Shown here: positions 43,387 to 54,567 of the stretch, piece after piece | Layout of the letters: each line of letters starts with the position of its first letter | Position numbering within the stretch: position 1 is the stretch's first letter | From: Notospermus geniculatus | Lineage: Eukaryota > Nemertea > Pilidiophora > Heteronemertea > Lineidae | Assembly (NCBI GenBank): GCA_002633025.1 | Contig: NMRB01001959.1 | Span: forward strand, 19,944 to 83,943 | Direction: 5' to 3' | DNA: 64,000 nt | The notes under the pieces: generated by a model | Databases searched by the model: none | Seen by the model: only the letters and a program-made list of their open reading frames with translations | What the model was told of the DNA's origin: nothing | Program-made: the position numbers and the translations under genes

Positions 43387-43735
43387 CACGTACATGTACC
43401 ATTAGTGAGGTTAAGATCGTGAACGCGAACGACAAACATGAACGGGAATGACGTCATTGTCGTTCCCGTGAAAAATTCGCGTGTATTTGGTTAAGAAGTG
43501 AATTAACGAGGAACGTGAACGCGATCTATTGTTTAAGTAATTGGGCATGCATTGTACGTGTGTGTCGAACAATGGTATCTTATATTGGTACAATCTCCGA
43601 CGGTGAGGTCAGACGGTTTCACCTCACTAACTCTGCCATCAGCAGGTCCGGACTAACAACCATAGAGTTTGGTGAACATTTCTGAGCGTAACGTAACGTT
43701 TAAACATGGGCCATTGAACCATCTTTTTTGAAGAT
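43387..43735. other. Short stretch without a gene
   Basis: Contains reiterated GAACGCGAACG/CGTGAACGCG words (43406-43520) and the GAGTTTGGTGAACATTTCTGAGCG word shared with about 19810, 29580 and 32576. Confidence 0.5.
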
Positions 43736-43827
43736 GGGGATTTGGCCTAGTGGTTTAAGGCGTGCTGCCCCTTAGTGCGATTGATGCCTTATGCGAGGGT
43801 CCGTGGGTTCGATTCTGGTAGGACGCA
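43736..43827 (+). repeat. tRNA-derived SINE head, copy 2
   Basis: GGGGATTTGGCCTAGTGG and GTGGGTTCGATTCTGGTAGG, as at 18649-18743. Tandem with copy 3, both preceded by CCATCTTTTTTGAAGAT. Confidence 0.65.
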
Positions 43828-43968
43828 GTGTCTTTACTTGTATCTCCATTATTTGTGACCCCTCGCATAACATAAAACTGTTGGGGTCGGAGATTGTTTG
43901 GACTACTCGCAGGGTACTGATGGATGCCTCGTTTAAACATGGGCCATTAAACCATCTTTTTTGAAGAT

Positions 43969-44064
43969 GGGGATTTGGCCTAGTGGTTTAAGGCGTGCTG
44001 CCCCTTAGTGCTGGCGATTGATGCCTTATGCGAGGGTCCGTGGGTTCGATTCTGGTAGGAAGAA
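43969..44064 (+). repeat. tRNA-derived SINE head, copy 3
   Basis: Same sequence as copy 2 with the CTGGCGATTGATGCC middle complete. The preceding GTTTAAACATGGGCCATT is also duplicated, so a 0.23-kb tandem duplication explains copies 2 and 3. Confidence 0.65.
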
Positions 44065-44344
44065 ATGTCTTTCACCTTAGAAACTCGATTTCTATTTCAT
44101 ATTCTTATCGTAAACAATACATGCAAATCACAATATCTCAAGAGGTAAAATGCTGGTATTAATTGATCATTCACCATTAGCCTCAGTTCTTAACGAAATG
44201 GCATACTCGGTCCATTCTTCACTTTCGGTGTTTGATCAACTAGCAATTTACCCAAAGTTATCTACATGTACTTTTCACACGCATCAGGCCGCTAATGCCA
44301 TCATTTCCGACGATGCCGGATCCAACAGTTTAACTTAGTTGTGT

Positions 44345-44849
44345 TGTGAAATATCGAATTCTGACTTTATTTTACTATTCTAACTTTATTTTATTATAGA
44401 ATAGTAGAGGTACATGTAGGCCTTGTATACTGTTAACTGATGAAGGGTTTGTAATGGCATCACATGCAGTGCGTCGGACTTCTGAAGCGACGAAAAGGAT
44501 GGCAGCCATTTTTACTGAAGTATAGTGTGCCGCTGAGATCATGTGATTCAGTATGACCAATCAGAAAGGCTTCCTCAAAAATAACGTCAATAATTTCACA
44601 AAAATCGTACAAAAACCTCGAAGCCGGTGAAATAATCTTCAAATTTCTTTATTCAGGACTCGCTTTGACCCCAGATGATTTGAATATGCATCAATAGTGA
44701 ATAGATTACGTGAGAGGAAAAGGGCGAAAAGTCGGGGACAAGATTGAACAATGCGAAAAGTGCGATGATTTTAGTGGTGAGAATGCCTGAAGGCCAGCTC
44801 ACCAATAAATTTTGAATTGCCTAGCTGCAAATTATTGTCGAATGTACGC
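44345..44849. other. No gene recognised
   Basis: Begins with a word shared with 29950-30010 and 32945-33000 (CGAATTCTGACTTTATTTTA). The rest is unassigned. Confidence 0.5.
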
Positions 44850-45599
44850 AGTCATGGACGTAAATTTATCTACATGTACACCTCATACCTTGAAAATTTC
44901 AAATACTACTGGGCCAATTTTAACGCGGTTTGTTCCCCATGAAAGTACATCTTCAATTCTTGTCATATTTCTGCATCAAAATTTTGGAAATTTGGAAATA
45001 TCGTAATTACATTGTATGTACTAATAGCTCATCAGAAAAAAAATCTTAAAAACCAACAGTTTTATTAGTGTAACGTTTTTGTGAATTTTGTTGCAGTTAT
45101 GATAGAGTGAAACTTTCTAAGGATTTTCGGCTTTGTTTCATCAAAATCTGTTGAGTGGTTGCTGATACATTTGAGATTATCAAAGTTCCGATAATTTGAG
45201 AATTTCCTATTTTTCACAATATTTTAATATCAGTAGACACAGCTCAGCCTAAAAACGTGGATTTATGAAGTTTTGGATCTTTCAGCGTAGAAGTTGAGCA
45301 TATTTTTCAAAATATCAACATTTTGATACTTTGAAAAGAGTGCAATATTTCTGGCCAGGTAACGCAAAAAAGTTCCAAAATTTTGTAAACCCATACTCTG
45401 AGGTTAACTTTATCTAATGGCATCAAAATTTGTGTGAAAAGCATGAAAATCTCAAATTACCAACATTTTGATAATCTCAAATATCTCATCAACCACTCGA
45501 CTATTTTGATGAGACAAAGCCCAAAATCCTTAGAAAGTTCCAGTCTATCCAAACCTCAACAAAACTCACAAAAAAGTTACATAATAAAAATGTTAATTA

Positions 45600-46740
45600 T
45601 TATGGTTCCCGATGAATCAGATCGGGAACCATATTGTTTTTGGTCATGGTGTCTGTGCGTGTGTGTGTCTGTGTGTCCGGTCTGTCACACCTTCATATCT
45701 CATCTCCTTGAACAGCTACAGCCTTGGAAACAAATCCTACCCATAGGTTTGTAAACCTGGGCAATCCAATGAGCCAATAATTTTCAATCTCAGATGCCTC
45801 CATCATGATGTAATCAACATATCGGACTTGATATTTTGTCTGTCACGCTTTTATCTGATGGCATAACTCTGCTCCTTCAACACCTACAGCAATTGAAATA
45901 AGTTCTACCCTTAGGTTTTCATACCTTAGGAATTGAATGGGCTGGTTACTTTTGATGTGAGATGTTGGGGTCATGGTGATATCGATATCACGAATTTGAT
46001 ATTTTCAGATAACTTGCCATACTGTCAACTGAGCAACTTGAAACAAGTCTTAGTTCATGCCTACTTATCCAAGGACTGGACTATGTTGAAATTCTCAGCC
46101 TCAAGTGTCCGGGTGTTCAAAATATCATGAGATTTTGATATATCAAACTTGATAATTTGAAATATCTCTGCCTGTGGTAAAGGTAGAGGCATGATATCAC
46201 CCATACTTAGGTTATTGAGGATGCCCATTTCGATTATGCAATGACCTTGATGATCAGAGGTCAAGGTCAAGGTCAGAGGTCAAGGTCGAACTTGAAAATT
46301 TGAAATATCTCTGCCTGTGGTAGTGATAGAGACATGATATCACCCACACTTTAGGTTATTGAGGATGCACATTTCGATTACGCAATGACCTTGATTGTCA
46401 GAGGTCAAGGTCAAGGTCAAACATGAAAATTTGTAATTTCTCTGCCTGTGGTAGTGATAGAGACATGATATCCCCCATACTTAGGTTATTGAGGATGCCC
46501 ATTTCGATTATGCAATGACCTTGATGATCAGAGGTCAAGGTCAAGGTCATACTTTGATAATTTGATACATCTCTGCCTATGGCAGAGGTGGAAGCATGAT
46601 ATCACCCACTATTAGGTTACTGAGGATGCCCATTTTGATTATGCAATGACCTTGATGATCAGAGGTCAAGGTCAAACCTGATGATTTGATTTGAGCACAT
46701 CAAAATGGCAACCAGCAGGCTGCCTGTCATGCCTGTAAGG
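45600..46740. repeat. Insertion with TGGTTCCCGATGAATC palindrome and two sets of internal repeats
   Basis: It starts with the palindrome ATGGTTCCCGAT, loop, ATCGGGAACCAT (45603-45632). A diverged pair of about 180-bp repeats follows (CTACAGCCTTGGAAACAAAT against CTACAGCAATTGAAATAAGT), then the nuclear-receptor-word array. No TIR or target duplication could be fixed. About 70-90 bp of the host foldback are missing at the junction. Confidence 0.65.
46150..46690. repeat. Tandem array of four 131-143-bp units saturated with TCAAGGTCA
   Basis: Each unit has CTCTGCCTGTGG, GACATGATATCACCCA, TTAGGTTATTGAGGATGC, ATGCAATGACCTTGATGATC and AGAGGTCAAGGTCAAGGTCA. By eye there are four exact TGACCTTGA and seven exact TCAAGGTCA words. 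These match the extended half-site of NR5A/ERR-type nuclear receptors. Whether any is bound is unknown. Confidence 0.8.
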
Positions 46741-46824
46741 TAATATGACCAACAAGATGTACGTTCACGTGGAACAAACCGTTTTAAAATTGGCCCAGTA
46801 GTATTTGAAATATTCAAGGTACAG

Positions 46825-47384
46825 GATGTCTAAAAAATGTTACCATTTTGATTCCATCTCCAGTCCACACTCTTTGGTCTAAATGTTTCATCTTTTCAGG
46901 TTTGATAGTGAAGATTTGGGAGATTTGATTCATGCAGGAAGTTTGACTTTTTATTCACTATGGTGTTCATACTAGAGCAAAAAATGGTAGAAATGCGCAA
47001 AGCCATGTTATTTTTGTATCAGGTGGCCATCGCAGAAAACGACAACCCTAATTTAATATGGCGTTATTCAAAAAGTATCAAAGCTATGACTTTGATATTT
47101 TGCACCTTCTACCTAAAGAATATTAGACATCTTTCCTCAAAATTTCAGCTCCGTAGAATAAATAACCTTAAAATAGCAGCATATTCTGTTCAAAATTTCT
47201 CACCAAACATGCAATGGCAGTCAATGAAACTGCACTGAACTTTCCGCACGCACTGCATCTTTGACATGAAATTTTAAACATGTCGCTATTTTAGTGTTGT
47301 TTAACCTACTGAGCTGAAATTTTACGGGAATATATCTGATATCCTTTAGAGATGAGATCGTTTTTTCTTTCTGTGTTCAATGAG
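46825..47384. other. No gene recognised
   Basis: Includes the word CTAAAAAATGTTACCATTTTGAT, which recurs inverted at about 52791-52813. The longest frame (92 codons, 46960-47238) has no recognisable motif. Confidence 0.5.
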
Positions 47385-48167
47385 CTAAGCTGTCACAAAT
47401 TTACTCAGATATATACATGTAACCTTCCATTTTAGTCCTTCGGTGTATTATTTATGTACATGTACATGTACATGTACATGTACTCATAAAAAACTGTTTA
47501 GTGCTGGGCGATGCTATAGCAGGACATCATGCTGTTTACTATAGGAATTAAAAATTTAACAAAGTAACAGGTCCTGCGACACATTTCTCGATAAACATGA
47601 CACGTACAAATACTTGTCTTCAGCTAATGGCTTCATCAGCGTCGGTATACATGTACATTAGGTATCCCCCATTCACCTGTTGTATTTCATGTAGTGTTAC
47701 ATTAAACAAAACGCGGTAGACGATTAAAACGCCATGCGCTCAAGAGAAAGCACTGTTTTGTATTCCGCTTGGTGTTTTTTACTTCGCTGACAACTTCTGT
47801 ATCCCGGTCACATGTCGACGTTCCCTTGCATTCACATTGTGACATTTTCAGTGTTTTTTTCATCAAGTGTCATTGACGTTTCATGGAAATAGGAACTAGT
47901 AAGTAATTTTTCGGCTGTTAACTAACCGAGCGTTGCCATAACAGAGGTGTTTGAAGATACACATGTACAAAGGTATACTGGGGAATTTGCTGAACTTGTA
48001 GCTTCTCAAGCAAAGTCATAACTACATTAGAGTATAGAAATCGTCGTTTTATTAATTGCTCGTATCACAGTGCCAAGGTTCAGAGACGCACCATCTCTGA
48101 TGCGCACGTGCATGGTAGGCCGGAGTGGACTTATAATTCGTATTTAATGGACCCATTAAATGTTATT

Positions 48168-48421
48168 TTGTGGGTACATACTGTGGTCACGGAGTTATGC
48201 CGGATTGGGGGCGGTTCTATAGGCCTACATTATAAGTTAAACCCGCATGGAGTAGCCTTAAATAAATGAAAGGAATGCCCAAATACAAATCTCGGGAAGG
48301 CATGTCTTGGATTCATTCATGTTGAAAACATGAAACCAACATCGTGCCCATGTAATATGGTAATAGCAAAATGGGCGGATATGAAGCCAATCCGGCATAA
48401 CTCCGCGACCCAGTATATTCA
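48168..48421. repeat. Inverted repeat shared by both duplication copies
   Basis: TACATACTGTGGTCACGGAG faces CTCCGCGACCCAGTATATTC, with inner GTTATGCCGGATTGG and CCAATCCGGCATAAC. The flanks contain ATTAATGGGTCCATTA-type palindromes. The same structure is at 55327-55577. Confidence 0.65.
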
Positions 48422-48513
48422 GGCAATTAATGGGTCCATTATTTCAGCCAATAGCGTCTTGTTTTTATATGGACTCATTAATTCAAATTAATGTACCCAT
48501 TAAATCGAATATA

Positions 48514-49701
48514 CTCTAGTTTCATGGATTTAAGACCGGTTCATTATAAGTGCCTGTGACCGCCCCAGTGCAGACAGCGTGAATAGGCCCACGGTTTCTT
48601 GTTGTTCATTGGCGCACATTTTCCACTGGTGCTGGTGGGTTGAAAGTGACTTGTGGTTGTCAGTACTGATAAACAGATTGCTATTTCACGGCCGTTTGAA
48701 CGTAGTGCTTCGTGTACATCTCTTTCTCGTGTAGTGCGATGACCATATATGGCACACGCTGTGGTTAGCTTGCGGTTTGCGGTCGAAAAACGCGAGCACA
48801 AAATTAGAAGTACACAAAAAAGTGTTCTCCCCGCAAATTCAACCTTGATTAGGTAAGAAGTGACACTAAAAAGTTACAGAAGCTTTTCTTGATCCGTCAA
48901 GAATAAACGGTGATTTTTGACTTTAACCTGTTTTCAATAGAAATTCATTCCTCTTTTGGCATTGTTCGCCCTTTATAATTTGTGTGAATGGGAGGTACGT
49001 TGTATTGTATTTCATTGTGTAGGCCTACTCGAAACGGGTGCCGATAATTAGAAATATTGACAAACTGATTCTTCATGAAGCAATCGACTTTACCTTAGTG
49101 AGAGATCCCTGTATACCACTACAGAACGATTTTTTAAGATAGTCTTCTACTGTCCCAAAAATGGCATGAAATTTTTATATGGGCGTACACATGGATTTAC
49201 GGCCTATTGTCAGTTCATGCTAAATAGGTATAAAGGGGAAGGGCCTGGCGCCTTATTTCCAGTTGTTACCGCTTGGTGTCAGCAGCGCATGGGACCTCAC
49301 AGCTCATTGAAATTGAGAATAAAATCCTCTTCAAACGGCCGTGATTTGTGGTTTAATCTGTGTACCGTGCGATTGATTAACTTTTCGTTTGGCTTTGTCG
49401 TTCGGGGACCATGACGTAACAGGGTAATTCAGAGAAAATGTTCAACAAATAACACGCGTGTAGGCCTACTGGTGGGCCTAGTTATCCGCGCTGGTGGTTA
49501 TGCAAAACCCACGGTCAGTGAGTGCGGAAGGCCTATTCATTCGGCATCGGCATTGTGATGTAAACATAGCACAAAGGGGCAGGCAAGACGTCAATCATAC
49601 ATGGTCAGCTCTATTCATGAATTCGAACCATGAGGTCAAAGTTATACAGAGTGGGCGTGGCTTGAATATCCAGAACCGGTCTTAAATCGATGAAACTAGA
49701 G
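48514..49701. mobile_element. 1.19-kb TIR element with TA target duplication, private to copy A
   Basis: The ends CTCTAGTTTCATGGATTTAA and AATCGATGAAACTAGAG (with GACCGGTTC and GAACCGGTC just inside) are inverted. TA lies at 48512-48513 and 49702-49703. Copy B has the intact site AATCGAATATATGTACTC at about 55661-55678. No transposase motif was found in its short frames. Confidence 0.85.
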
Positions 49702-49864
49702 TATGTACTCATTAATTCGAATTAATGACTTTTGGGACATGCCAACCCACCAAATTGAATACGTTCGGTAGAGAGGCATGCCACCAACGAATTACTCATA
49801 TGACAAAGAAAGACAGGAGACAAACAAACAAAATGTAAATAAACAATGATTTTGGTGGCCCACG

Positions 49865-50027
49865 CAGGGATTGCGCTAGGCGGAAATTTTCTTTAGCCAC
49901 AGTTATGGAAATGCATTGGATCACTCTGAATTTCTTTAGCCACTGATGGGAATTTTCATCATTTTCCTGGTCGTTTTCAAAGATTTCTACCCATTTTGGG
50001 CCGTGGCTAATGCTAGCGCAATCCCTG
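49865..50027. mobile_element. 163-bp hAT-like MITE with CCCACG duplication, private to copy A
   Basis: The ends CAGGGATTGCGCTAG and CTAGCGCAATCCCTG are inverted repeats. CCCACG flanks both sides (49859-49864, 50028-50033). Copy B has the single site GGTGGCCCACGAAAATACC at about 55821-55839. CAGGG termini suggest hAT, but a 6-bp duplication is short for that group. Confidence 0.8.
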
Positions 50028-51772
50028 CCCACGAAAATACCAGTGACACATTATCTTTAACTGGGTTGACTCTGAACCAGATAAAACATTTGTAAATTGT
50101 TTTCCAGCACAGTCATTTTTGTTCAACAACGTATTTTATGCAATTGATAGAATGGCTGAGCAATTTGTGAGCATCCTCGTTCCTAATACTTTACAACCAC
50201 AAAATACACAGTGGTTGGTTTAATTGGCTTGCTGCCAACCTGGGAGCGAGGTTGGCTTGCTCCCACGCACACCTTCGACCACTAAAGAAACTTCTGACTG
50301 GTGCACGGCACCAAGGTGCGAGGGAAACACAAAATCACGGCGAAGCTCTCCATGGGTCCAACTCTGCGTACGAAGTAAGAGGAAGTACAGACACAGGTCG
50401 GCCATGATGAAACTTGCCTATACCGCATTGATAATAGAATGGGCCATGTAAGTGACTTCACGTACGAAACATTAAATGTGATTTTTGAACAACACTCTGT
50501 TTCCTCTCCAGCATTTACAGTATACACGTATGATTGAAATCTCGATTTGAGGAAATGTAAAAAAATTCAAAATCTAAATTGATGACTGGCTAATTGAAAT
50601 TTTGTACTAGCATAAGAAACAGACATGTCAGTGCGTGGAAAAGTTCTTTAAAAGACGTTTCCGAATTCCGCAAAATTTGGTTATATGAAAGAAGAACGTT
50701 GGTCGGTTTGGTATAACAAGATGCTAAATAATGCATTTGATGTGGCTGGCTTCCGCTGAAAAAAAGGAGGATTACTAGCAAACACAACATGCAATATAAA
50801 TGCAGTATTAGATGTGAAATGAGAGAAGAGGGCCTAGTGCTGCTATATGTTCATTTTTCACGTCCGGATTTCAATTTCAAGCCGACTTTGATATTTTGAG
50901 ATACACGTATCATGAAAACGAAATGAGATTTTCAAAAAATGTCTTCACTGAAAGTCTGTTGCATGATATAAGCCGAAAAAATTCGAAGTCTGGAAATAAA
51001 AAAATCGAACAAGCTGCCTCATAATGGGGAACCCGCAGAACTAACATCACGACGTAGCGCTGCGAGCGATGTGACCGAAGTCGTTTTTCAAAGTTTATTT
51101 TCATCCATTTCTGGCGTGAAAATAAAGCATTTGTGTGGGTTGCTGGACAGAAAAACTTGCATCATGGTGCAGCAGATGAAATTTTGTTTAAATCTCATTC
51201 CTTTTTTTCTGAAAATAAAGAAATACGATACCGTAGCGATAGAAGCAACGTTTATTGTGTCCTTATTCCTGTATAGAAAAAAAATGTATTTGTTCATGAC
51301 GTAAAAATGACGTCAATGACGTCGCTCCGGTACATAGGCCTAAACGTTCGCAGCGCCGTCATGTCGGAATAAACCGCCGTGCGGCCCATTGAATTATATA
51401 ACTGGCCACGAAAACGAAATTATCACCATTCAGTACACAAGATTCTCATGTGAAACTTTGGTAGCTTTTCACCAAACAGTCTTTGAGAAAAATGTAAAAA
51501 CACTGCTGTCCATAAAATTAATTTATTGACAAGGGTCTACGTCAAATTGCTGGATCGATATCATTATTCTCTGTTTCAATCGATACATTTATCTTTATAA
51601 ATACGATTTATTGTTTAATTGTCTTCACAATAGGGCAAATGAATACTCTCCATTCTGTTCTATTCCAGTCATTGCTGATGTACATGTAGAAGGAATGGAT
51701 CCGAGTTATCTAACACTATACCTTGGCCGTGGTATACTGTTGATTATTATCTGTCGACTATAAGTACATATA

Positions 51773-52253
51773 CAGGAAGTTCACAGTTTATTGGTCTTCC
51801 CTGGAAATTTTCTAAGTCCAAAAACTAGGCCCACAAAGGGAGGCCTAGGATGAATGGTATAGCCCTACAAGTCAGATCACTTGCGTGGCAAGTTCTCCGC
51901 CAAGTGCACTTCGGATTGATTTTGGGAGGGATCAATTGTAATAGCCCCCTTTTGTACTGATCAATTTCACAATGGCCGACCAGTGGTAATTCATGGTTCC
52001 CAAATGCATCACATTTTGTCGTTTGGACTCAGTCATTTGGTTCTTTGATGCCACGTCCTCAAGATCAACCATTAATTACCCCTGACCGGCATTTGTGAAA
52101 TTGACCCCCAAAATCAATCCATGCTGCACTTGGCCGAGAACTTGCATGAAAGTGATCTGACTTTTATACCATTCATCCCAGGCCTCCTGTTGTGGGCCTA
52201 ATTTTTGGACGTAGAAAATTTCCACCAAAGACCAATAAACTGTGAACTTCCTG
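51773..52253. mobile_element. 481-bp foldback MITE with TA duplication, private to copy A
   Basis: CAGGAAGTTCACAGTTTATT faces AATAAACTGTGAACTTCCTG. The arms of about 200 bp include CCCAAAATCAATCC. TA lies at 51771-51772 and 52254-52255. Copy B reads ACATATAATATTGTCTG straight through (58931-58947). Confidence 0.85.
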
Positions 52254-52590
52254 TAATATTGTCTGAAAGGATATACGTTTGGTCGTGTCATATCACGCTT
52301 GGACAATGAATGGCTTCGTATGTCACCTTCTTTTATGAGATATGGTGTAATGCCTGGCGGCAAACTTGTTTCAAAGCAGGGAGTGAGCAAAGGAATCGGA
52401 AAGCATCGTGTGGGCATGGGCGAACTACAGGGTAGGCATTGAAAGAAGGAGCACCACAGGCATATGTCTAAAAGTAGACTACTGACGTCATCAATGTATT
52501 TAAACAATAACACGTGGTCTTTTTGCGGGAAATGAATAATGTATGCATATAGATTACCCAATCAACTGACAATTTTGTCGCGTTCTTATA

Positions 52591-52835
52591 CAGAGTCCTG
52601 GCTACTCATGGACATAATGCATTGCATCAAAGATGGCTGCGCCCACGGCGGGTTTTGTGTACACTAAACATTTCGGTGTGCAAAAATGATATCAAAACTA
52701 TTCTAATCCGATAAAAATCTCCCAGGTTTCTTCTAATCAGGACAGGAATTTCATTTGAAAATACATGTACAGCAGTTTAATTTCTAGACAGGATCAAAAT
52801 GGTAACATTTTTTTTGAGACGCTCTGTATAAGGTG
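52591..52835. repeat. Possible short TIR element
   Basis: TATACAGAGTC at the left and GACGCTCTGTATA at the right are imperfect inverted ends. The inside holds the inverted ATGGTAACATTTTTT word also found near 46835. Confidence 0.4.
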
Positions 52836-52887
52836 AAGATAAATTTATGTCCATGACTGTACATGTATTTTGAGATACTTATACATT

Positions 52888-52965
52888 ATACTTCTGGTAG
52901 CTCGACTTGAAAGTGCCAGCCTGAATAAGACCCCGGTTGGGGTCGAAAATTTGCTAAATTTCTGG
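52888..52965 (+). repeat. Hammerhead-like dispersed repeat, copy 6
   Basis: CTTCTGGTAGCTCGACTTGA leads into CCTGAATAAGACCCCGG and GGGGTCGAAAATTTGC, followed by TTTCTGGAGGACGACTTC. The CTGARGA part is changed to CTGAATA. Confidence 0.7.
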
Positions 52966-52984
52966 AGGACGACTTCGGTTATAT

Positions 52985-53344
52985 TACTGTACCCGCGCCC
53001 CAATACCGTCCTGGGCGGGAAATCAGAGTAGGCGGCCGATTGTCATGTGGGCCGAGCTTTGTACGGCCGGTATTGTATAGAAATTGCCGTCAAGCGAATA
53101 GGCCCTATTGGTATGCAACAGCAATTTTAGCATGTCAAAACTTCGCGGCGCTCTGGCGATTCACGGACTACATCAAAAGTCATGGTCTGATCATTTTACA
53201 ATGAGGCCTGTTGCATACCAATAGGGCGTATTCGCTTGACGGCAATTTCTATACAATACCGACCGTACAAAGCTCGGCCCACATGACAATCGGCCGCCTA
53301 CTCTGATTTCCCGCCCAGGACGGTATTGGGGCGCGGGTACAGTA
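52985..53344. mobile_element. 360-bp foldback with about 130-bp arms
   Basis: TACTGTACCCGCGCCCCAAT faces ATTGGGGCGCGGGTACAGTA. The arms are nearly perfect through GGCGGGAAATCAGAGTAGGC, GTATTGTATAGAAATTGCCG and CCCTATTGGTATGCAACAG. The arms are unusually GC-rich. A short unpaired centre (53112-53205) remains. Confidence 0.85.
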
Positions 53345-53838
53345 TATCGTTTTGTGTGTCGCCTTTGTGCTCTAGTTTTGGATTATTTTGAGATGGTCCG
53401 TAGAGATGCGTGCCCTTTCTAGGCCGTGGGCCAAAAGCTGTATCTTGTCAGTTCGTGGTGACTCTCTGGGGGCAACTTTATTTCTTTTTTATTTCAAAGA
53501 AAAGGTCATTTTCAAGTAATTTTCAAAAAGTTCTCGCGTCAAAAGTTGCTCCTAAGTTTTTAATAATGGGATTTGAACTTCATCATTGGATATCAATTAG
53601 ACGCCACAATGGAGTTATGTACAGGAGAATGGGTGACGATGTGCAGCTAACTTTTGAACGGTTGGATTTACACCCTACACCTTACACGTTATCAACAGAT
53701 AGAAATGTGCTGCCTCGGAATCAAATAAGCGTCCTAAACCTGGGTTCAGATTGCTCTAACATGATGTTTCCGCAGAACGCCATAAGGAAGCTGACTACTA
53801 CCGAAATGGGCCATTTTTGTGATATTAAAATTGTCATA
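53345..53838. other. Unassigned; one open frame of 145 codons (53410-53847)
   Basis: The frame runs on the plus strand and begins MPFLGRGPKAVSCQF. It shows no signal peptide, known motif or splice support, overlaps the left end of the next element, and is not found elsewhere in the window. I do not call it a gene. Confidence 0.4.
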
Positions 53839-54104
53839 CACTCTTAGCCGAAAAGGTTCTTTGGTGCCACACCAGGAGAACCTTATCTGATTTAAGAACC
53901 CTCGGGTTGTTTAAGAACCTTTAGAGGTTCCAGATAGAACCTTTCCCTCAGAAAAGGGTTCTAACTGGAACCTTTATGGGTTCTTTGGCGACAGAAAGGT
54001 TCTATATGGAACCCTTTCGGGTTCTTTACAGAAGGTTCTATATAGAACCTTGGGGTTCCTCTGGTGAGGCACAAAGAACCCTTGAACCTTTTTGGCTAAG
54101 AGTG
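53839..54104. mobile_element. 266-bp TIR element of reiterated AGGTTCT/AGAACCT words, TA duplication
   Basis: The ends CACTCTTAGCCGAAAAGGTT and AACCTTTTTGGCTAAGAGTG are inverted. TA flanks both (53837-53838, 54105-54106). The interior is more than half made of GGTTCT, AGAACC, GGTTCTATATAGAACC-like palindromes and single-base variants. No coding. Confidence 0.85.
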
Positions 54105-54106
54105 TA

Positions 54107-54567
54107 ACTTCCTTGATATTTGATTGATTTTGTTCATATTTATATCATTTTAAAAGCTCTTTCCAATGATGTATTGTTTGGTTAAAATCGCATAAAGTTG
54201 ATTTTATGTCGCAAACAGGTTTAATCTTTTCATTGATAGGCCGTTAATTAACAGCTAATTACTAATTAAGGAGACTATTTTGGGGGGAACTTTGCATTTT
54301 CTGAACGTTCGGACCACTAATGACCTACATGTAAATCAAGTGGAGTTCTCTTGCCCCCAGAAAGTCACCACAAACTCAAGAACTAAGCCCCGCACACATT
54401 TTGGCCCACGCCCTATTCCCCTCCTCGTACGACGCCAAGCATATCCTCTTGGGAATGTACCAAGCCATATCAGTTCCAAACATCATTTTGCTCGACAATC
54501 TATCTTCATCTATCGATCACCATTTTGTTGCAGGTTTTATCAGTAACCATATCGGGACAGCAATTCA
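54107..54567. other. No gene recognised
   Basis: Single-copy-looking sequence with short overlapping frames in two phases near 54280-54610. No recognisable motif. Confidence 0.5.

Larger units (their letters stand above)
44850..46824. mobile_element. Large foldback element, copy 3, interrupted
   Basis: Left arm and centre (44850-45597) match 9241-9965. The right arm resumes at about 46741 (TAATATGACCAACAAGATG) and ends CAAGGTACAGGATGTCT. The interrupting DNA is 45600-46740. It is more diverged from copy 1 than copy 2 is. Confidence 0.75.
47385..52569 (+). repeat. Segmental duplication, copy A (5.2 kb)
   Basis: Collinear with 54568-59247, from GAGCTAAGCTGTCACAAATT to GATTACCCAATCAA. Identity is high along the shared backbone. 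Copy A carries three private insertions (48514-49701, 49865-50027, 51773-52253), and copy B carries two (57145-57541, 57916-58929). No convincing coding region is conserved between copies. Confidence 0.9.

Noticed and set aside
52076-52561. 161-codon minus-strand frame
   Set aside because: It crosses the boundary of the foldback at 51773-52253, and copy B of the duplication has only a 78-codon version. It has no known motif.
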